DNA of 64,000 bases, from positions 3,584,931 through 3,648,930 of the forward strand of contig BSQZ01000054.1 of the NCBI GenBank assembly GCA_033239005.1. Direction: 5' to 3'. The position numbers and the translations under genes were made by a program. Under the pieces are notes generated by a model, which was not told where the DNA came from, did no database searches, and was given only the letters and a program-made list of their open reading frames with translations. Origin of the DNA: Lamellibrachia satsuma. Lineage: Eukaryota; Annelida; Polychaeta; Sabellida; Siboglinidae. Of the stretch, positions 1 through 12,499 are shown piece after piece; positions within the stretch are counted from its first letter, which is position 1, and every line of letters starts with the position of its first letter.

Positions 1-208
1 TGCTGGTAAGATAGCACTGGCACACCTATAAAGTGTATGATGCCTGCTGGTAAGATAGCACACCTATAACGTGCATGATGCCTGCTGGTAAGATAGCACA
101 CCTATAACATGCCTGATGCCTGCTGGTAAGATAGCACTGGCACACCTATAACGTGTATGATGCCTGCTGGTAAGATAGCACACCTATAACATGCCTGATG
201 CCTGCTGG
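1..208. repeat. Minisatellite, 38-44 bp unit
   Basis: About five tandem units, each beginning tgctggtaagatagcac and ending atgatgcc. Two length classes alternate, differing by a 6-bp insert (tggcac). The array runs off the left edge, so its true size is unknown. No coding potential. Confidence 0.9.
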
Positions 209-831
209 TTTCAACCATTTTATAACTGAATTGGTGCAGTTTGGGAGATCAGATTTGACCCAAATTTAAACAAAAACATGTTCAGTCGTAGAAGTGCTTT
301 TTGGATTTAGTAAATGTTTATAAAAAATAAATCTGAGCACTATTGTTTCAATGTTTGTGTGAGTTGATAACACGTCTGCTCTCTGTGTCCTATAGGCATT
401 TATGACCATTAAATATTTTTACTAACTCTGGGGAAAAGTGTGAAGTCTCCGTGCTGTTGCAGTAAATCAGTGACATAGTTTTTACAGTGTTTAATAATTA
501 CAGTGTTTAATAAATAAATTTACTGTATGCAGAGATTGCCTAATACAACATAAAACAAACATTGTTAATTGGTTATGGATGATTTTTATTTATTTATTTA
601 TTCATATGCAGCTGTAAACTGACATCATCTAAAAAGGAGGCAATGTTGAAGGAAAATGTTGTTATTTATTTAATTATATATAGTTCATGTTTCAGATTTT
701 AATTAGAACGTTTGCATGTATGGATTTTGCAAAGCACGGACAGATTCTGAATACAAAGCCAGTTCCAGTGAGATTTGTAACACTAGCAATGTGGCACAGC
801 GTAACCAGTAACTAATAAATTATTAAATTCA
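209..831. other. AT-rich spacer, nothing recognised
   Basis: No convincing ORF or exon. A short TTTA-type simple repeat lies near 588-602. It ends where LINE reverse-transcriptase homology begins. Confidence 0.5.
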
Positions 832-2096
832 TCTCAACATGGATTCCTTAAAGCGAGGTCATGCTTAACAAATATGTTATTTTTTTGGAAGAAATCACTA
901 AGTGGATAGACGTGGGATCGCCAGTAGATATTATCTACTTAGATTTTCAGAAAGCTTTTGACAAAGTGCCACATCAAAGATTGCTACTTAAATTAAAAGC
1001 CCATGGTATTGGGGATAGCGTAACTGACTGGATAGAACAATGGCTGACTGACAGAAGACAACGAGTTGTAGTAGATGGAGAAGTTTCAAATTGGAAATCG
1101 GTTTTGAGTGGGGTACCTCAAGGATCAGTATTAGGACCTATATTATTCTTAATTTATATCAATGACTTGGACGACAGTATAACAAGTAACGTACTGAAAT
1201 TTGCAGATGACACAAAACTGTTTAGAAAGGTTAATACTGATGGTGATAAACAACATTTACAAAACGATCTAGACAGATTAGTGAAATGGTCTGAGAAATG
1301 GCAGATGCTGTTCAATTTTGGGAAATGTAAATGCCTACATACAGGACATGGGAACTTGAATGTAAACTATAAAATGGGATATACTGTTCTGGGTACTACT
1401 GTAAAAGAAAAGGACTTAGGAGTTACAATAAGCGCTGATTTGAAAGTTTCAGAGCAGTGTGGTATTGCAGCTTCAAAGGGTAATCGAATTCTTGGATTGA
1501 TTAGAAGAAACATAACATACAAGGGAAAAAAGTTAATTATACCTCTTTATAAAGCAATAGTTAGACCTCATTTAGAATACTGTATACAAGCATGGAGACC
1601 ATATCGTAAGAAGGATACAGATACGCTTGAATGCATACAAAGGAGAGCAACTAAAATGATTCCAGAACTTAGAGACCTTAGTTATGAAGAACGCCTGAAA
1701 GAATGTGGTTTAACAACTCTAGAGACAAAGAGGTTAAGAGGAGATCAGATTGAAGTTTTTAAGATATTGCATGGGTATGAAAATATTGATAGAAATATGT
1801 TTTTCTCACTCAACAAGGATATCAGAACTAGAGGACATGAGGTAAAATTAGTAAAGGATCAATGTAGATTGGACATCAGGAAGCACTCGTTCTCACAGAG
1901 GACAATAAATGAATGGAACAAATTGTCTACAGATTGTGTAACTGCTAGCAGCATGAATATGTTTATAAACAAGGTTGACACATATATCAGGAGGGCGGGT
2001 TATAAGCAGGTGAACATTGTTGGACTCTCGATAAGCCAATGGCTTCCTTGTCCACTTGCCATCTGGGCCTTTGGCTTGGATGGCAAATCTTGTTAA
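832..2096 (+). mobile_element. 5'-truncated LINE, reverse transcriptase domain to C-terminus
   Basis: The 411-residue reading frame from 861 is the C-terminal part of a non-LTR retrotransposon ORF2, CR1/jockey-like in style. Visible RT motifs are IYLDFQKAFDKVPH near 930-970, SGVPQGSVLGPILFLIYIND near 1107-1165 and the catalytic FADD at 1200-1211, which is intact. The thumb and C-terminal region with the YKAIVRPHLEYCIQAW motif follows near 1540-1595. Homology starts upstream of the ATG at about 832 (QHGFLKARSCLTNM) in another frame; the T-run near 878-886 explains the frameshift. Endonuclease and ORF1 are absent, so this is a dead-on-arrival 5' truncation. No clear 3' tail or target-site duplication was identified. 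Confidence 0.92.
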
Positions 2097-2523
2097 ATCT
2101 TGTTAATTATCTTCCATTGACTATTAATGGTGAGCTACAACCTGAGAATGCATAGCTTAGTTTGCTTTCAGTGACAGGAGATTAACTAGTTGATTAGTGC
2201 TGTTACTGAGTTCAGATTCTGTTGTGTAGTACCTTACATGAATGTTCTAATCAACTAGTCAGGTCTTTGGTGATACCTCTCCACTTGTGCCATCCAGCCA
2301 ACAAAGGCATTAGACTGGAGCAGCACACAGAACCCTAAGCATGCATGCACACACGCACGTAGCACACACACAAGGATGCACCCCCTGGCGGATTGTGACA
2401 TTCCACTGGGGAAGAGGTGAAACACCCCCATGGCCCTTGTCAGCTTCTGTCTCAGATATTAATGTGTATTTAATTCTTCCCTGAATAAAACTAGTGTTTA
2501 CACCCTTCCTGGCAACTCACATC
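2097..2523. other. Spacer after LINE; CA-rich patch
   Basis: Contains a degenerate CA/CACG-rich stretch near 2340-2375. No gene recognised. The short - strand frame at 2498-2701 has no recognisable domain. Confidence 0.4.
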
Positions 2524-3376
2524 TGTAGGGACACTGATTTGCTGTGACGGACAGACTTCGTGGAATCGGTGGTATGAAACGGAATTCATCTTTTTCGAAT
2601 GGAAATTCAACGATCGCTGAAAATGGGCAGAATCCATGGAGTCGATGTTTTATATTTTTGTAATGGAGACTCCAATTTGTGTAGACAACAACATTAAACA
2701 ATAAGGTTGAATTCTAGCATCTAAACGTCTTGAAATTGAACCAAGCATGACGTGCCACCACCATACAGTGCATGCGGTAGCAGTTGGTTCAGCCTTCAGG
2801 CCTCCGGCTCTGCTCGTCCAAAATTACGATGTCGTTCATCTAAGGTGTTTATAAATTTTAAGACTCACTGAAATTGTGATATAGCGTTCTTTATACTGAT
2901 GTAAAATTTAGCAAAGGTGTGCGTTTATTTGTAGGATCAAATCGTTGTCCTGTCCAGCATTGTCATTGACAAGTTATCGTTTTCACAGCCAATCGATGCA
3001 GAATTCAAAGTGCACTGAAAAACTTTAGTTGATCATCAAGATTTTTTTATTTTCATTATGCTATGTGGTATATTTTAAATAGTATTTAGAAGTGCGAAAA
3101 GTACATTTTGTGTGATCATATCATGTCATTTGTTGGAGTGCAACCGTAAACAACTGACGCTTGCACAACCAAAATTGCCTCCCATTCGTAGTCTGAACGT
3201 CCGCTAGGCGGACAACGTGCAGTTCATTGGCAAAGTAATAATGCATTTTTTTATACTAAAATAAATTTTTATACACATTTCGAACAGAATTTGCCTTTTA
3301 AAAATGGAAAATCCATCAAAATTTACCTTTTTTGAGATGCTTGTTGCCTTTTTTAAATGGAAAATCTGTCCCTACA
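2524..3376. mobile_element. Possible non-autonomous DNA element with short TIRs
   Basis: The left end tgtagggaca (2524-2533) is the reverse complement of the right end tgtccctaca (3367-3376), about 850 bp apart. No transposase coding is seen inside. The match is only 10 bp and I found no target-site duplication, so chance is a real alternative. A 35-bp hairpin overlaps the right end. Confidence 0.25.
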
Positions 3377-3406
3377 TCTGTTCATCATTTTGATGAACAG
3401 ATGTAG
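3372..3406. repeat. Perfect short hairpin
   Basis: ctacatctgttcatc is followed by a 5-base loop and then its exact reverse complement gatgaacagatgtag, giving 15-bp arms. Confidence 0.85.
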
Positions 3407-3426
3407 TAGAAGTAGTTCAGAACTAT

Positions 3427-3503
3427 CCACAAGGTGGCATTACCATTCAGACTGCCCAGTAAATCACTGTCTCAGTAGTTCATGATCACCCACAAGGTGG
3501 CAC
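3427..3503 (+). promoter_or_regulatory. Pair of CTCF-core-like motifs
   Basis: ccacaaggtggcat (3427-3440) and ccacaaggtggcac (3490-3503) are 63 bp apart in the same orientation. Both match the animal CTCF core (CCACNAGGTGGCAS-like). The surrounding bases are also similar, so this may be a small duplication or a repeat family rather than a bound site. Confidence 0.3.
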
Positions 3504-4456
3504 TACCATTTCCAAGCATTTTTATGAACTTGCCTGGCCATGTATTGTTCATGAACCCATATTATAAGATATGCTAATCGTTGCAAAAAACGTTAGGTTT
3601 CACGTGGACTGCATCAATTTCCTGTGAACATCAATGTCTGCTCAATTACAGTTGTTTCGACAGATGCATTGAGTTTAATTTTGCATCATAAAGGAGGAAT
3701 CTGCACATTTTAACGTTTGCTGTTGTTGATGAAAGTGCTAGTCTTGTTTCTATGCACTGGTAAGGGTAGTTACCCGGTATGTACACAGAGTTCTGTAAGT
3801 TGTTGTTTAGTGAGGGCTTCAACCAAGATGACCTGTTTCTTCTGTGTTCTTCCACCGTTGATCCGTGTAGCCCAGTGCTGTCAATTGTAGGATTATATAA
3901 CTGTTTTACATAATTATGACATATTATTAATTTATTATGAAAATTTTAATAATGTGGGCATAATTATAAAATTAAAATCTAGAATGGAATTAATTGGTTT
4001 CTGATCATAAGAGTTAAGTTCATAGAAGGCCCTACAGACTAGAGTAATTGCAGTTTCATTGGTTCTCATAAGCTGACATGACCATTAGTCTAGAAGGAAT
4101 GGAAAGTGAAATAGGAGCTGAGTTGAGTGGTCTTCCGGAAAATGTAACTAGGTTTATCAGGCATAGTCACGGCTGAGTGAACTTCAAAGGCTATCTGGTG
4201 AATGATGCACCTTTCTTTATGAACTTCCTGGCATTATTTTTTCATAGTAATAACAGTGGGATGATCTTTTTCATGGATTTAAAAATAATCTAATATAAAG
4301 ACAATCAAGATGAGCACTTAGTTAGTAATAATAGGTTAACTTTGTAGCGTTGTAAATTTCACTGATGTACCAGGGCGGTGTATTGGTGTGATAATTGTCT
4401 GTCACCCTTCTGATAGTCTTCTACAAATGATCTGCTATCTTCTTCTTTTACTGGAT
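3504..4456. other. Spacer, nothing recognised
   Basis: AT-rich sequence with short spurious ORFs only. Confidence 0.4.
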
Positions 4457-5336
4457 ATGAGTCAACCCTCTCTACAAGGCTTATAGACTCGGTGTGTGCA
4501 CACATGCTAAAGTGATGATATGAGTCAACCCTCTCTGCAAGGCTTATAGACTCGGTGTGTGCACACATGCTAAAGTGATGATATGAGTCAACCCTCTCTA
4601 CAAGGCTTATAGACTCGGTGTGTGCACACATGCTAAAGTGATGATATGAGTCAACCCCCTCTACAAGGCTTATAGACTCGGTGTGTGCACACATGCTAAA
4701 GTGATGATATGAGTCAACCCCCTCTACAAGGCTTATAGACTCGGTGTGTGCACACATGCTAAAGTGATGATATGAGTCAACCCTCTCTGCAAGGCTTATA
4801 GACTCGGTGTGTGCACACATGCTAAAGTGATGATATGAGTCAACCCTCTCTACAAGGCTTATAGACTCGGTGTGTGCACACATGCTAAAGTGATGATATG
4901 AGTCAACCCTCTCTACAAGGCTTATAGACTCGGTGTGTGCACACATGCTAAAGTGATGATATGAGTCAACCCTCTCTGCAAGGCTTATAGACTCGGTGTG
5001 TGCACACATGCTAAAGTGATGATATGAGTCAACCCTCTCTACAAGGCTTATAGACTCGGTGTGTGCACACATGCTAAAGTGATGATATGAGTCAACCCCC
5101 TCTACAAGGCTTATAGACTCGGTGTGTGCACACATGCTAAAGTGATGATATGAGTCAACCCCCTCTACAAGGCTTATAGACTCGGTGTGTGCAAACATGC
5201 TAAAGTGATGATATGAGTCAACCCTCTCTACAAGGCTTATAGACTCGGTGTGTGCACACATGCTAAAGTGATGATATGAGTCAACCCTCTCTACAAGGCT
5301 TATAGACTCGGTGTGTGCAAACATGCTAAAGTGATG
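4457..5336. repeat. 63-bp minisatellite, 14 copies, with 7-unit higher-order structure
   Basis: The unit runs from atgagtcaacc to ctaaagtgatgat. Because 63 is a multiple of 3, the - strand stays open for 321 codons, encoding 21-residue units such as MCAHTESISLVERVDSYHHF plus S. Variants at one site (ctctac, ctctgc, cccctac types, read as VER, AER, VEG) occur in the order R A R G G A R / R A R G G R R, so the array is a duplicated block of seven units with one change. I see no splice or promoter context for translation and regard the ORF as an accident of unit length. It abuts the 3' end of a - strand LINE fragment. Confidence 0.93.
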
Positions 5337-5445
5337 TAAGAGAAAAGCAATAAGAAAATTGGAAAAAAGAGTAAAGATGATATGTGCATGTAGAACTGCA
5401 ATTTAAGGAGAGGAAAAATTTATATCATGAAAGATGCAATATGAA

Positions 5446-5760
5446 TTAATGTTGCAAGCTGGAGATCCTCTGTCTGAAGATCTCCAAACTTGGTGCAATA
5501 GCTGTGGTGGCTGGCTGGTTGTTCCAGTTGGCTGTTGTACGGGGTAAGAAGCTGTATTGGATGAATTGCTTAGTGATTAGGGGTAGTTGAAAGGCTTTGG
5601 AATGCGTGTGTCAGAGGGTCTCGCAAGGGGCATGAGTTGGGGGGGTGAGGTCCAGGGTGACTATGCTGTGTAAGGTCTTATACAACATGATAAGTCGGAT
5701 GTCAGCTCTCCTTTGTTGGAGGCTGCTCCAGTTTAGGTTGAATGGGATTAAGAGCATGCC
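5446..5760 (-). mobile_element. LINE 3'-terminal ORF2 fragment
   Basis: Read on the - strand, this encodes the conserved C-terminal tail of a non-LTR retrotransposon: RRADIRLIMLYKTLHSIV, then QYSFLPRTTANWNNQP, then APSLEIFRQRISSLQH and a stop at 5448-5446. One internal TGA interrupts it near 5610. It is heavily 5'-truncated and not of the same copy as its neighbours. Its 3' side adjoins the 63-bp minisatellite. Confidence 0.7.
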
Positions 5761-5821
5761 AGCTAATAGGAATGACTACATTATGTAATACTTGTGCTGC
5801 TGTCAGCAGTTGTCTGCTGTT

Positions 5822-6193
5822 TCACAGCATACCGGAAACGAACAAAGACACCCACAGAGCAGTCCTGGCCACATGCAACAACAAGGTTGGGCTGTAATTA
5901 ACACACGACTGCATTGACAGAAGCAACCGTCTAGGGGGTAACCGTCCAGACCTCAACATCAGTGACGCAACTCGAAAACCACGCCCAATCATCGTCAAAT
6001 TCACAAGCTACGAATCAAGAAGAAAAACATTCACATCCAAATGCAAGCTGAAAGGCACAAAGTTGATCATTACTGAACATCTGCACTCGACGTAAGAGCT
6101 GCATGGACGACCAACGGTCGAATCGTGTGTCTCCTCCAAAATGACGTGACCGTCCAGACAGATGAAGAATTGCGAGAACTCTCACGACGTTAG
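5822..6193 (+). pseudogene. LINE ORF1 remnant
   Basis: Frame fragments encode ISDATRKPRPIIVKFTSYES, a KCKLKGTKLIITEHL segment and a TTNGRIVCLLQNDVTVQTD segment. This pattern matches the RRM/C-terminal part of L1-type ORF1 nucleic-acid chaperone proteins, as also seen in the intact ORF1 at 17.6 kb. The N-terminal coiled coil is not recognisable. Frameshifts occur near 6085-6100. Confidence 0.65.
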
Positions 6194-6639
6194 CCATGGA
6201 CACTCACGGTGAATCTAATCTTTCCAAATTTTATATTACATTCGTGTTATGGTCATTGCTCATGCGTTATACTATAATTTGATAGAAATCATATGTATTT
6301 GGAACTTCATTACTCTAACTATGTGCCGACATGTAGGAACGACAATACAAGTGACATTTATGTCCCTAGATGTTATTCTAGAGTGTATAATCATTCACAT
6401 TTATGGGTTTCATATACCTGACTGGTGTCTGGGCTTTTGACTTTGGTATATATAAGATGCATACTACACTTTATGACAGTATCTTTATCAGCGCTTAGCA
6501 TGTTTACCATAGAGTATAATCCGACAGTTGATTTGTACGACAGCATGAGTCAAGAAATTATGAATTATGTTTTAAGAAATTATTTGGAACTAGAAATTTG
6601 TTTGATACACATATCTTAAAAAAAAATGTAAATACAAAT

Positions 6640-9600
6640 CCTTTTAATTTAGCCAACATAAATAGTAATTATTACAACGTTCATGATATGATGCCTGATC
6701 AATTTAGAAATACACATTTTCGATATAGTGTACTTCATCTAAATATACAAGATCTGACATCTAAATTTGATAAACTTAAAAATTTGTTGTCACATATCTG
6801 AGGAACATGTTGAAATTGATTATATTTTATTGTGTGAAACATTCTTAAATGACGATAGTGCTCATCTTTTTGAGCTGCCCAATTACAACCTGGTTTATAA
6901 AAACATAACTACTAAATCTAAAGGTGGTGTTGCAATATGTATTTGTGACAATATTCAGTATATTCTCCGAGGAGACCTTAGCAATTTTGTAGAAGGTGAA
7001 TTTGAATCCATTTTTTATTGAATCCAGTAGAAATGGCTTAACTACCGTTGTTGGCGAGATGTACTGCACTCCAAATTCAAATGTAGCTTTATCCACACAA
7101 CGTTATGAATCAGTAATAAATAAACTTCGACGATGAAACCACCAGGTTATAATTGGTACACTGTACAGACAAAAATTTCGATTATCTTAAGATTGATTCA
7201 TGCAAACCGTCAGGTGACCTGCTAGATAGATATATATCTTGCTGCTAACATCATTCCCATGATTACAAAACCAACACGTATTACCCACTCATCTGCAACC
7301 CTTACAGATAACATGTGAGACATACCAATTCACATGTTCACTCCATGGTAATCCACAGTGACATATCTGACCATTTGCCTTTATTTTGTTTGATTGATAA
7401 CCAGAAACCTCACAAAAAACAAAGGAACCACTAATTTTCAAACACAGACCTATATCCGAAACAGCCATTCATCATATAACCTCAGCTCTTCGGAACAATG
7501 ATTGGACATATTTATACCAGTTAGACGTAAATAACGCGTTTAAAGAATTTACGAAGCAACTTAACGGTGTTATTAATTTATTCGCCCCTGAGAAGACTGT
7601 AAACGTTAAATCCAAATATGTAGTCTGGAATGAGTGGATGACCAAAGGTCTAATGAAATCTTCCATAACATGCAATAAATTTTATCGAAAATGTATTGGT
7701 AAGTCAAGGTGCATCCTTCTTATATTTGTTATGTTAACTACAGAAATATTTATAATAAATTAAAACATACTGCTAAGAAAACTTACTATGCAAACCTGCT
7801 TAAGAATGACTCTAAGAAGACGTGGCATTTGCTTAGAACTGTGATAGGGAAACACAATGACAAATCCTGTATTCCTACATGTTTTAAATATAACAATTGA
7901 CTTAACTCATGATCCTGATCAAATTTCGAATACATTTTGTAATGTCTTCACAAATGTTGGTCCTAATTATGCTAATGCAATCCCTGCTCCCAAAAACCAG
8001 TTCACCAGACGCTTACAAAAAAGTCCAGCAAAAAATCCAAGAAGTATGTTTATGAGTCCCACTGATGCAAACAAAATTAAATAAATAATATGGTCTCTTC
8101 ATCCTAAGAAAAGTTCTGGTCACGATAACCTCAGTCCCCATCTGTTTAAATTACTTGCCGAGCAAATATCCCTACCCATAGCTATTTTGATAAACAAATC
8201 CTTAAGTGAAGGTATTGTACTAGATGAAATAAAAATTGCAAAAATTATACCTGTCTACAAGTCAAAAGCCAAAATAAAATTTTCAAACTATATACCTATA
8301 TCATTGGTACCCACTGTTTCTGATATTAAAAAAGGTGGCACATGGTAGGACTTATGACTTTCTACAGAAAAATAATATATTCAATGAGAATCGGTATGGT
8401 TTCCTCACGAAACACTCTACCACCAATACCGCAACATCCCTTATTATTGACGTTGGTAACGCCTTAGAAAAAAAGATTCAGTCCCCAATGTTTTCCTTGA
8501 TCTAAGCAACGCATTCGATATAATAGACCACCAAATCCTTTTGCATAAACTTGATTTCTATGGGATAAGGTGTCCTCTACTCAAATAAGGGGTCCTCCAC
8601 TCAAATAAGGGGTCCTCCACTCAAATAAGGGGTCCTCCACTCAAATGGTTCAAAAGCTATCTCACAAATAGGAAACAATATGTTAGTTGTAATAACAGTA
8701 CTTCGCTTCCTCGTGATATTACGTATGGTGTCTCACAGGGGTCTATCCTTGGTCCGCTCTTGTTTATTTTATATACAAACGATCTACCTTTGTGTCTAAA
8801 CACGAGTAAATCCATATTATTTGTGGATGGTACCACTGCGTACATGAGTGGAAAACTAATTAATGATCTCTACAGAAACATTAACAAAGAACTCAAAGTT
8901 TTAGCTGATTGGTTTCATGCAAACAAGCTATCTTTAAATGTATCTAAGACAAAATATATGTTATTTTCTAGATCCCATCCTGTCCAAATGGAAGAAACAG
9001 CTTTAATGATGTCTGATACGATAATTAAGCCCACACATTGTATTAAATTTCTAGGCCTCTAATAGTGACGAAACACTGGATTGGCAGGAACACATAAATT
9101 CATGGAGAAAAAACCTAACAAGTGTTTTATATGCAATAAATAAAGTGAACCACTTTCTTCCAGTTGCCTCACTAAAACTAATTTATTACACTTTAGTTTA
9201 ATGACGTACGGAATAATTCTGTGGGGATCTACATATAAAGTCCACACTACAAAATTGTTTAGCATGCAAACAAAAATGTTCGTGCTATTCTTCAAACAAG
9301 CTCCCGTGAACACTCATCCCCTCTTTACACACTTAAATTTAATAAAATTGCAGGATTTCTATCAAATTGAAATTGCAAAATTTATGTACATTTATATTCA
9401 TAGCAGCCTACCAGTTTCATTTTCAAACACCTTTTTATTTACACATGACATTCACAATCATGATACAAGGCAACTTAGATATATTCGTCCGATAAGTAGT
9501 TCTACTGTTAGATCTTCGAGCAGTATATTATGTAAAGGTCCACTGATCTGGAGTAAAGTTCCATATGATATTAAAAGTAAACCTAATATAAAAAGTTTTG

Positions 9601-9716
9601 CATCTGCATTAAAGGCATGTGTTTTAAGTGGTTATGACATTTTCTTATTATCTCTTCTACCGTTTTTTCTGTTATTTTCTATTAATATGATTCATTGGTA
9701 TTACCTGTTATCTTAG
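6640..9716 (+). pseudogene. LINE ORF2 remnant (endonuclease plus reverse transcriptase)
   Basis: Endonuclease pieces include LHLNIQDLTSKFDKL (about 6736), IDYILLCETFLND (about 6818) and SKGGVAICI (about 6920). RT pieces include KSSGHDNLSPHLFKLL (about 8110), KWFKSYLTNRKQYV (about 8645) and GVSQGSILGPLLFILYTNDL (about 8728). The catalytic box reads FVDG at 8820-8831 instead of FADD, so the first essential aspartate position is disrupted. The C-terminal region runs to about 9640 with the LWGSTY and GPLIWSKVPYDIK motifs. Multiple frameshifts and stops divide it into at least six frames. Confidence 0.85.
8573..8646. repeat. 20-bp tandem expansion inside LINE RT
   Basis: The unit tcctccactcaaataagggg is repeated about 3.7 times within the RT coding remnant, just before the KWFKSYL motif. 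Other LINE RTs have no such insert here, so it is a secondary slippage expansion after insertion. Confidence 0.85.
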
Positions 9717-10020
9717 ACTTGGTAAGTTCACCTATTTGTTTCACTTTATTTGTAATTTAGCCTGATTGCTGCTTGTTGCACAACTTATTATTTATCATTA
9801 TGATGATATAATTATCATTGGTTGACAGCGACCAGTTATATTTATATATATTCAACCGTAATTGTTTTTCCTATTTTGTGCTTGCCTAACTGGTTACAGC
9901 CATAAAGCTCGGCTGTTTAACCTGAAACTGTATTACAAAATACCTGTTTATACTTGTTTCGTTTGTTTACTTTGTATACAGTTTCGAAAAATAAACTCAC
10001 TAACTCACTCACTCACACAG

Positions 10021-10576
10021 TACTAGATAGTGTGCTTGGTAAGCTGACGCACAGTGTGGGACAAGTTTTATATGTCCTAGACATAAGAATACCACAAAAA
10101 GTGTCAAGCGATGGTTTCACCGAACTGTAAACACCACGTGGTTCTCACCACACATACAGTACTTAAGTATATTTTGAACAATAATTAGCAGTTTGCCTTT
10201 TGTAAGTGTTAGATTATTGTATAAGGCCTAGTAAAAAATAAACTAGTTTTTCGTCTGGACTTTTTTTTAAGGAAGAGGGAGGCCCTTATTATTTACTATT
10301 TATGGATGTTTTGCTATTTGTTTCGAAGATGGCTACCATGTCTTAGATGCTCACTGTGGTTGACTAAAAGACAAGCTGTAGTTTTTTCGATGCAATATTG
10401 AACATGCCAGTAATGTATATTACTGCAAATTAGCAAAGACAATATTTTTTTAGTGGGAATGGCAGAAGAATAGAAACATTTATGTAAATGGAATATGGCA
10501 CATATGTGTTACACCAGAAAATTACTTAAAACTGCTTCCTCAACTGATTTAGCCTATCACAAATCCGGTTCATTGG
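10021..10576. other. Spacer, nothing recognised
   Basis: No ORF or domain seen. Bases 10230-10260 include the word ctagtaaaaaataaactagt, a short palindromic patch. Confidence 0.4.
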
Positions 10577-11080
10577 TGTCCAAATATGTAGTGTGTGAAT
10601 AGTTTGTGTAACATCCGCAGTCGATTTCATTAAAAAAATGCCGATTTTTGTTCAAATCATCAAAAGAATTTACTTCAGTTGTTAGATCTGGTAAGGATCA
10701 AAATAGTGGATATCCAAGATGGTAAACACTGTGTGGATCAATGGTGATCATGGGCGTGACTGCCATCCTCTTTCTGATCACATGACAGTTAAACAGATTT
10801 CACCAAGGAAGAAAATCGTGATTTTTCAGCATTTTGATTTTCACTTCAGTTAATGCTTGAACAAGCATTAGCTTATTTAACAGTTTGTCTAAAAATTTCA
10901 CAAAAACTACATACAAAAGTTGCACAAACGAGCTAGCATGTTGCAGTGGTAGGTAGGTTTGTTTTTTCACAAAATTAATTTGAAATGAGGCTACAAAAAA
11001 TCAAATTGATTAAGCACCTTTAAATTGACTAGAAACAGACAGGAAGCAAAATCTCTTTTTTCAATGGTATGGTTTCTTTT
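10577..11080 (+). repeat. Dispersed repeat family, copy A
   Basis: Begins tccaaatatgtagtgtgtga, passes through ctgcagtcgattt-like and ttagatctggtaaggatcaa segments, and ends after tttgaaatgaggctacaaaa. Two further diverged copies in the same orientation lie at 55091 and 57565. Noncoding; probably a non-autonomous transposable element. Confidence 0.75.
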
Positions 11081-11354
11081 TTACTAGGCCTTATTGTACC
11101 TAAAAACTGCAGTCTTTGATATGGTTTATATCTTCAGTCAGTCCTGCATGCATATTGCAGAATACAATTGTCCGTGTTAACAACTAGCAATTGTGACAAG
11201 TGGTTTAGGTAGTGAAATGTTCCCTTTAAGTATACATTGCCATCATTATTATTCGAAGGTATGCTGGTAGCATTCTTATGCCAGCCATAGACACTTTTTT
11301 CTGCTACTTGGTAGGCATGCCACACTATTTCACTTTTTTGTGGTTTATATTTAT

Positions 11355-11482
11355 ATACATCAGTACCCCTGGCAGATCAATCCTCGCCACCAGGGGCTGG
11401 CTACATCAGTACCCCCTGGCAGATCAACCCTCACCACCAGGAGCTTCTGACTACATCAGTACCCCTGGCAGATCAACCTGTT
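11355..11482. repeat. About 47-50-bp tandem repeat, 2.6 copies
   Basis: Units start tacatcagtacccctggcag. Each full unit contains a ccaccagg-type core similar to the CTCF core. Confidence 0.8.
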
Positions 11483-12499
11483 GAAAAGCTGATTTTTCAG
11501 TTGCTTTGTTAGCCAATAATAATAATTGCTGAAAAAGAAATCTATGGAGCTCGCATACAGGAAATTAACTGTAATTGGTTGTGGACCCACTGTCACTGGT
11601 CAGACACAGGTAATGATAAGAATTTCTTGGAAACTTATGTGCAGTGCTCTCATCCATTTATTGTGGCCAATGTTTAATTAAATATAATTTGTTATTCAAT
11701 TGCATCTTGCCCTTTTTGTTGTTATAATGCCAGTTCTCGTGTTATGTATATAGTTCAGGTTGTCAAGCTGCTGGTCTGAATAAGTTATATCCTGGGCCAC
11801 TATTAAAAGAAATGGGTGCAAATTTAGAGCTGTGAGAAAATTATCTCTATTATTTTCTTGTGTTACCTGTATGTGTTTAGGTTGTCTAGGTCTTAATAAA
11901 TTACTACCACTGCATCCAGTAATACTGTCAAAAGAAATGGGACATGCTAAAATTAGCCACAGGTGCAACTTGAAAGCACTGTCTTTGTCATGTAGATCTG
12001 CGCTGTACGTATTGTCAGACTGAATACAAAGCCATTAAAATGTCAACACAAACTTATGTTTATTAGGTATGTGTGTACCTTCTGTTTGATAGAATAAATT
12101 ACTGCAACCTTGAGAAGCAGTGCATAGAAAATAGAAGCAGGATGGTACAGTGTACAAATCCAACTGTTTACAACTGGAACTGCCTATCGATTATTATGAA
12201 CTGCTTAGCCCCTTTTGTTTTGGTGCGCTGCCGAGTTTGGGTCTCCCCAGGATTTTAATGCAATAGAAGTATATTATATTATTATTATTAGTGCAGAAGA
12301 TATCGGTACAGGGGAACCATTTATTGCCGTGAGTACTCTTTACATTCAGGTACAAGAGGTAATGTAAACTAGACATATCTAAGTTGATTGTGGCATATTC
12401 CTCCAAGTTTTTAAAGGGAGCCACATCTCAATAAGATTTTTTTGCATTTTTTCTGCTCAAGCTGTACAGTGAGTCTTGCTTTTCTTCCAGATTCTCCGT
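11483..12499. other. Spacer, nothing recognised
   Basis: AT-rich with short ATT simple repeats near 12280. No supported gene. Confidence 0.4.

Larger units (their letters stand above)
5800..10020 (+). mobile_element. Decayed near-complete LINE with ORF1 and ORF2 remnants
   Basis: An ORF1 remnant (5822-6193) is followed by an APE-endonuclease-plus-RT ORF2 remnant (about 6640-9716) and a 3' UTR ending in a tcac-type simple tail (ctcactaactcactcactc near 9995-10015). A 3' microsatellite tail is typical of several LINE clades (L2/CR1/jockey relatives). The element is riddled with stops and frameshifts and is certainly inactive. Confidence 0.85.

Noticed and set aside
4359..5324. 321-codon - strand ORF of 21-residue repeats as a secreted or structural repeat protein
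   Set aside because: It is exactly the 63-bp minisatellite; the frame stays open only because the unit is a multiple of three. No signal peptide, splice context or codon-level constraint was seen.
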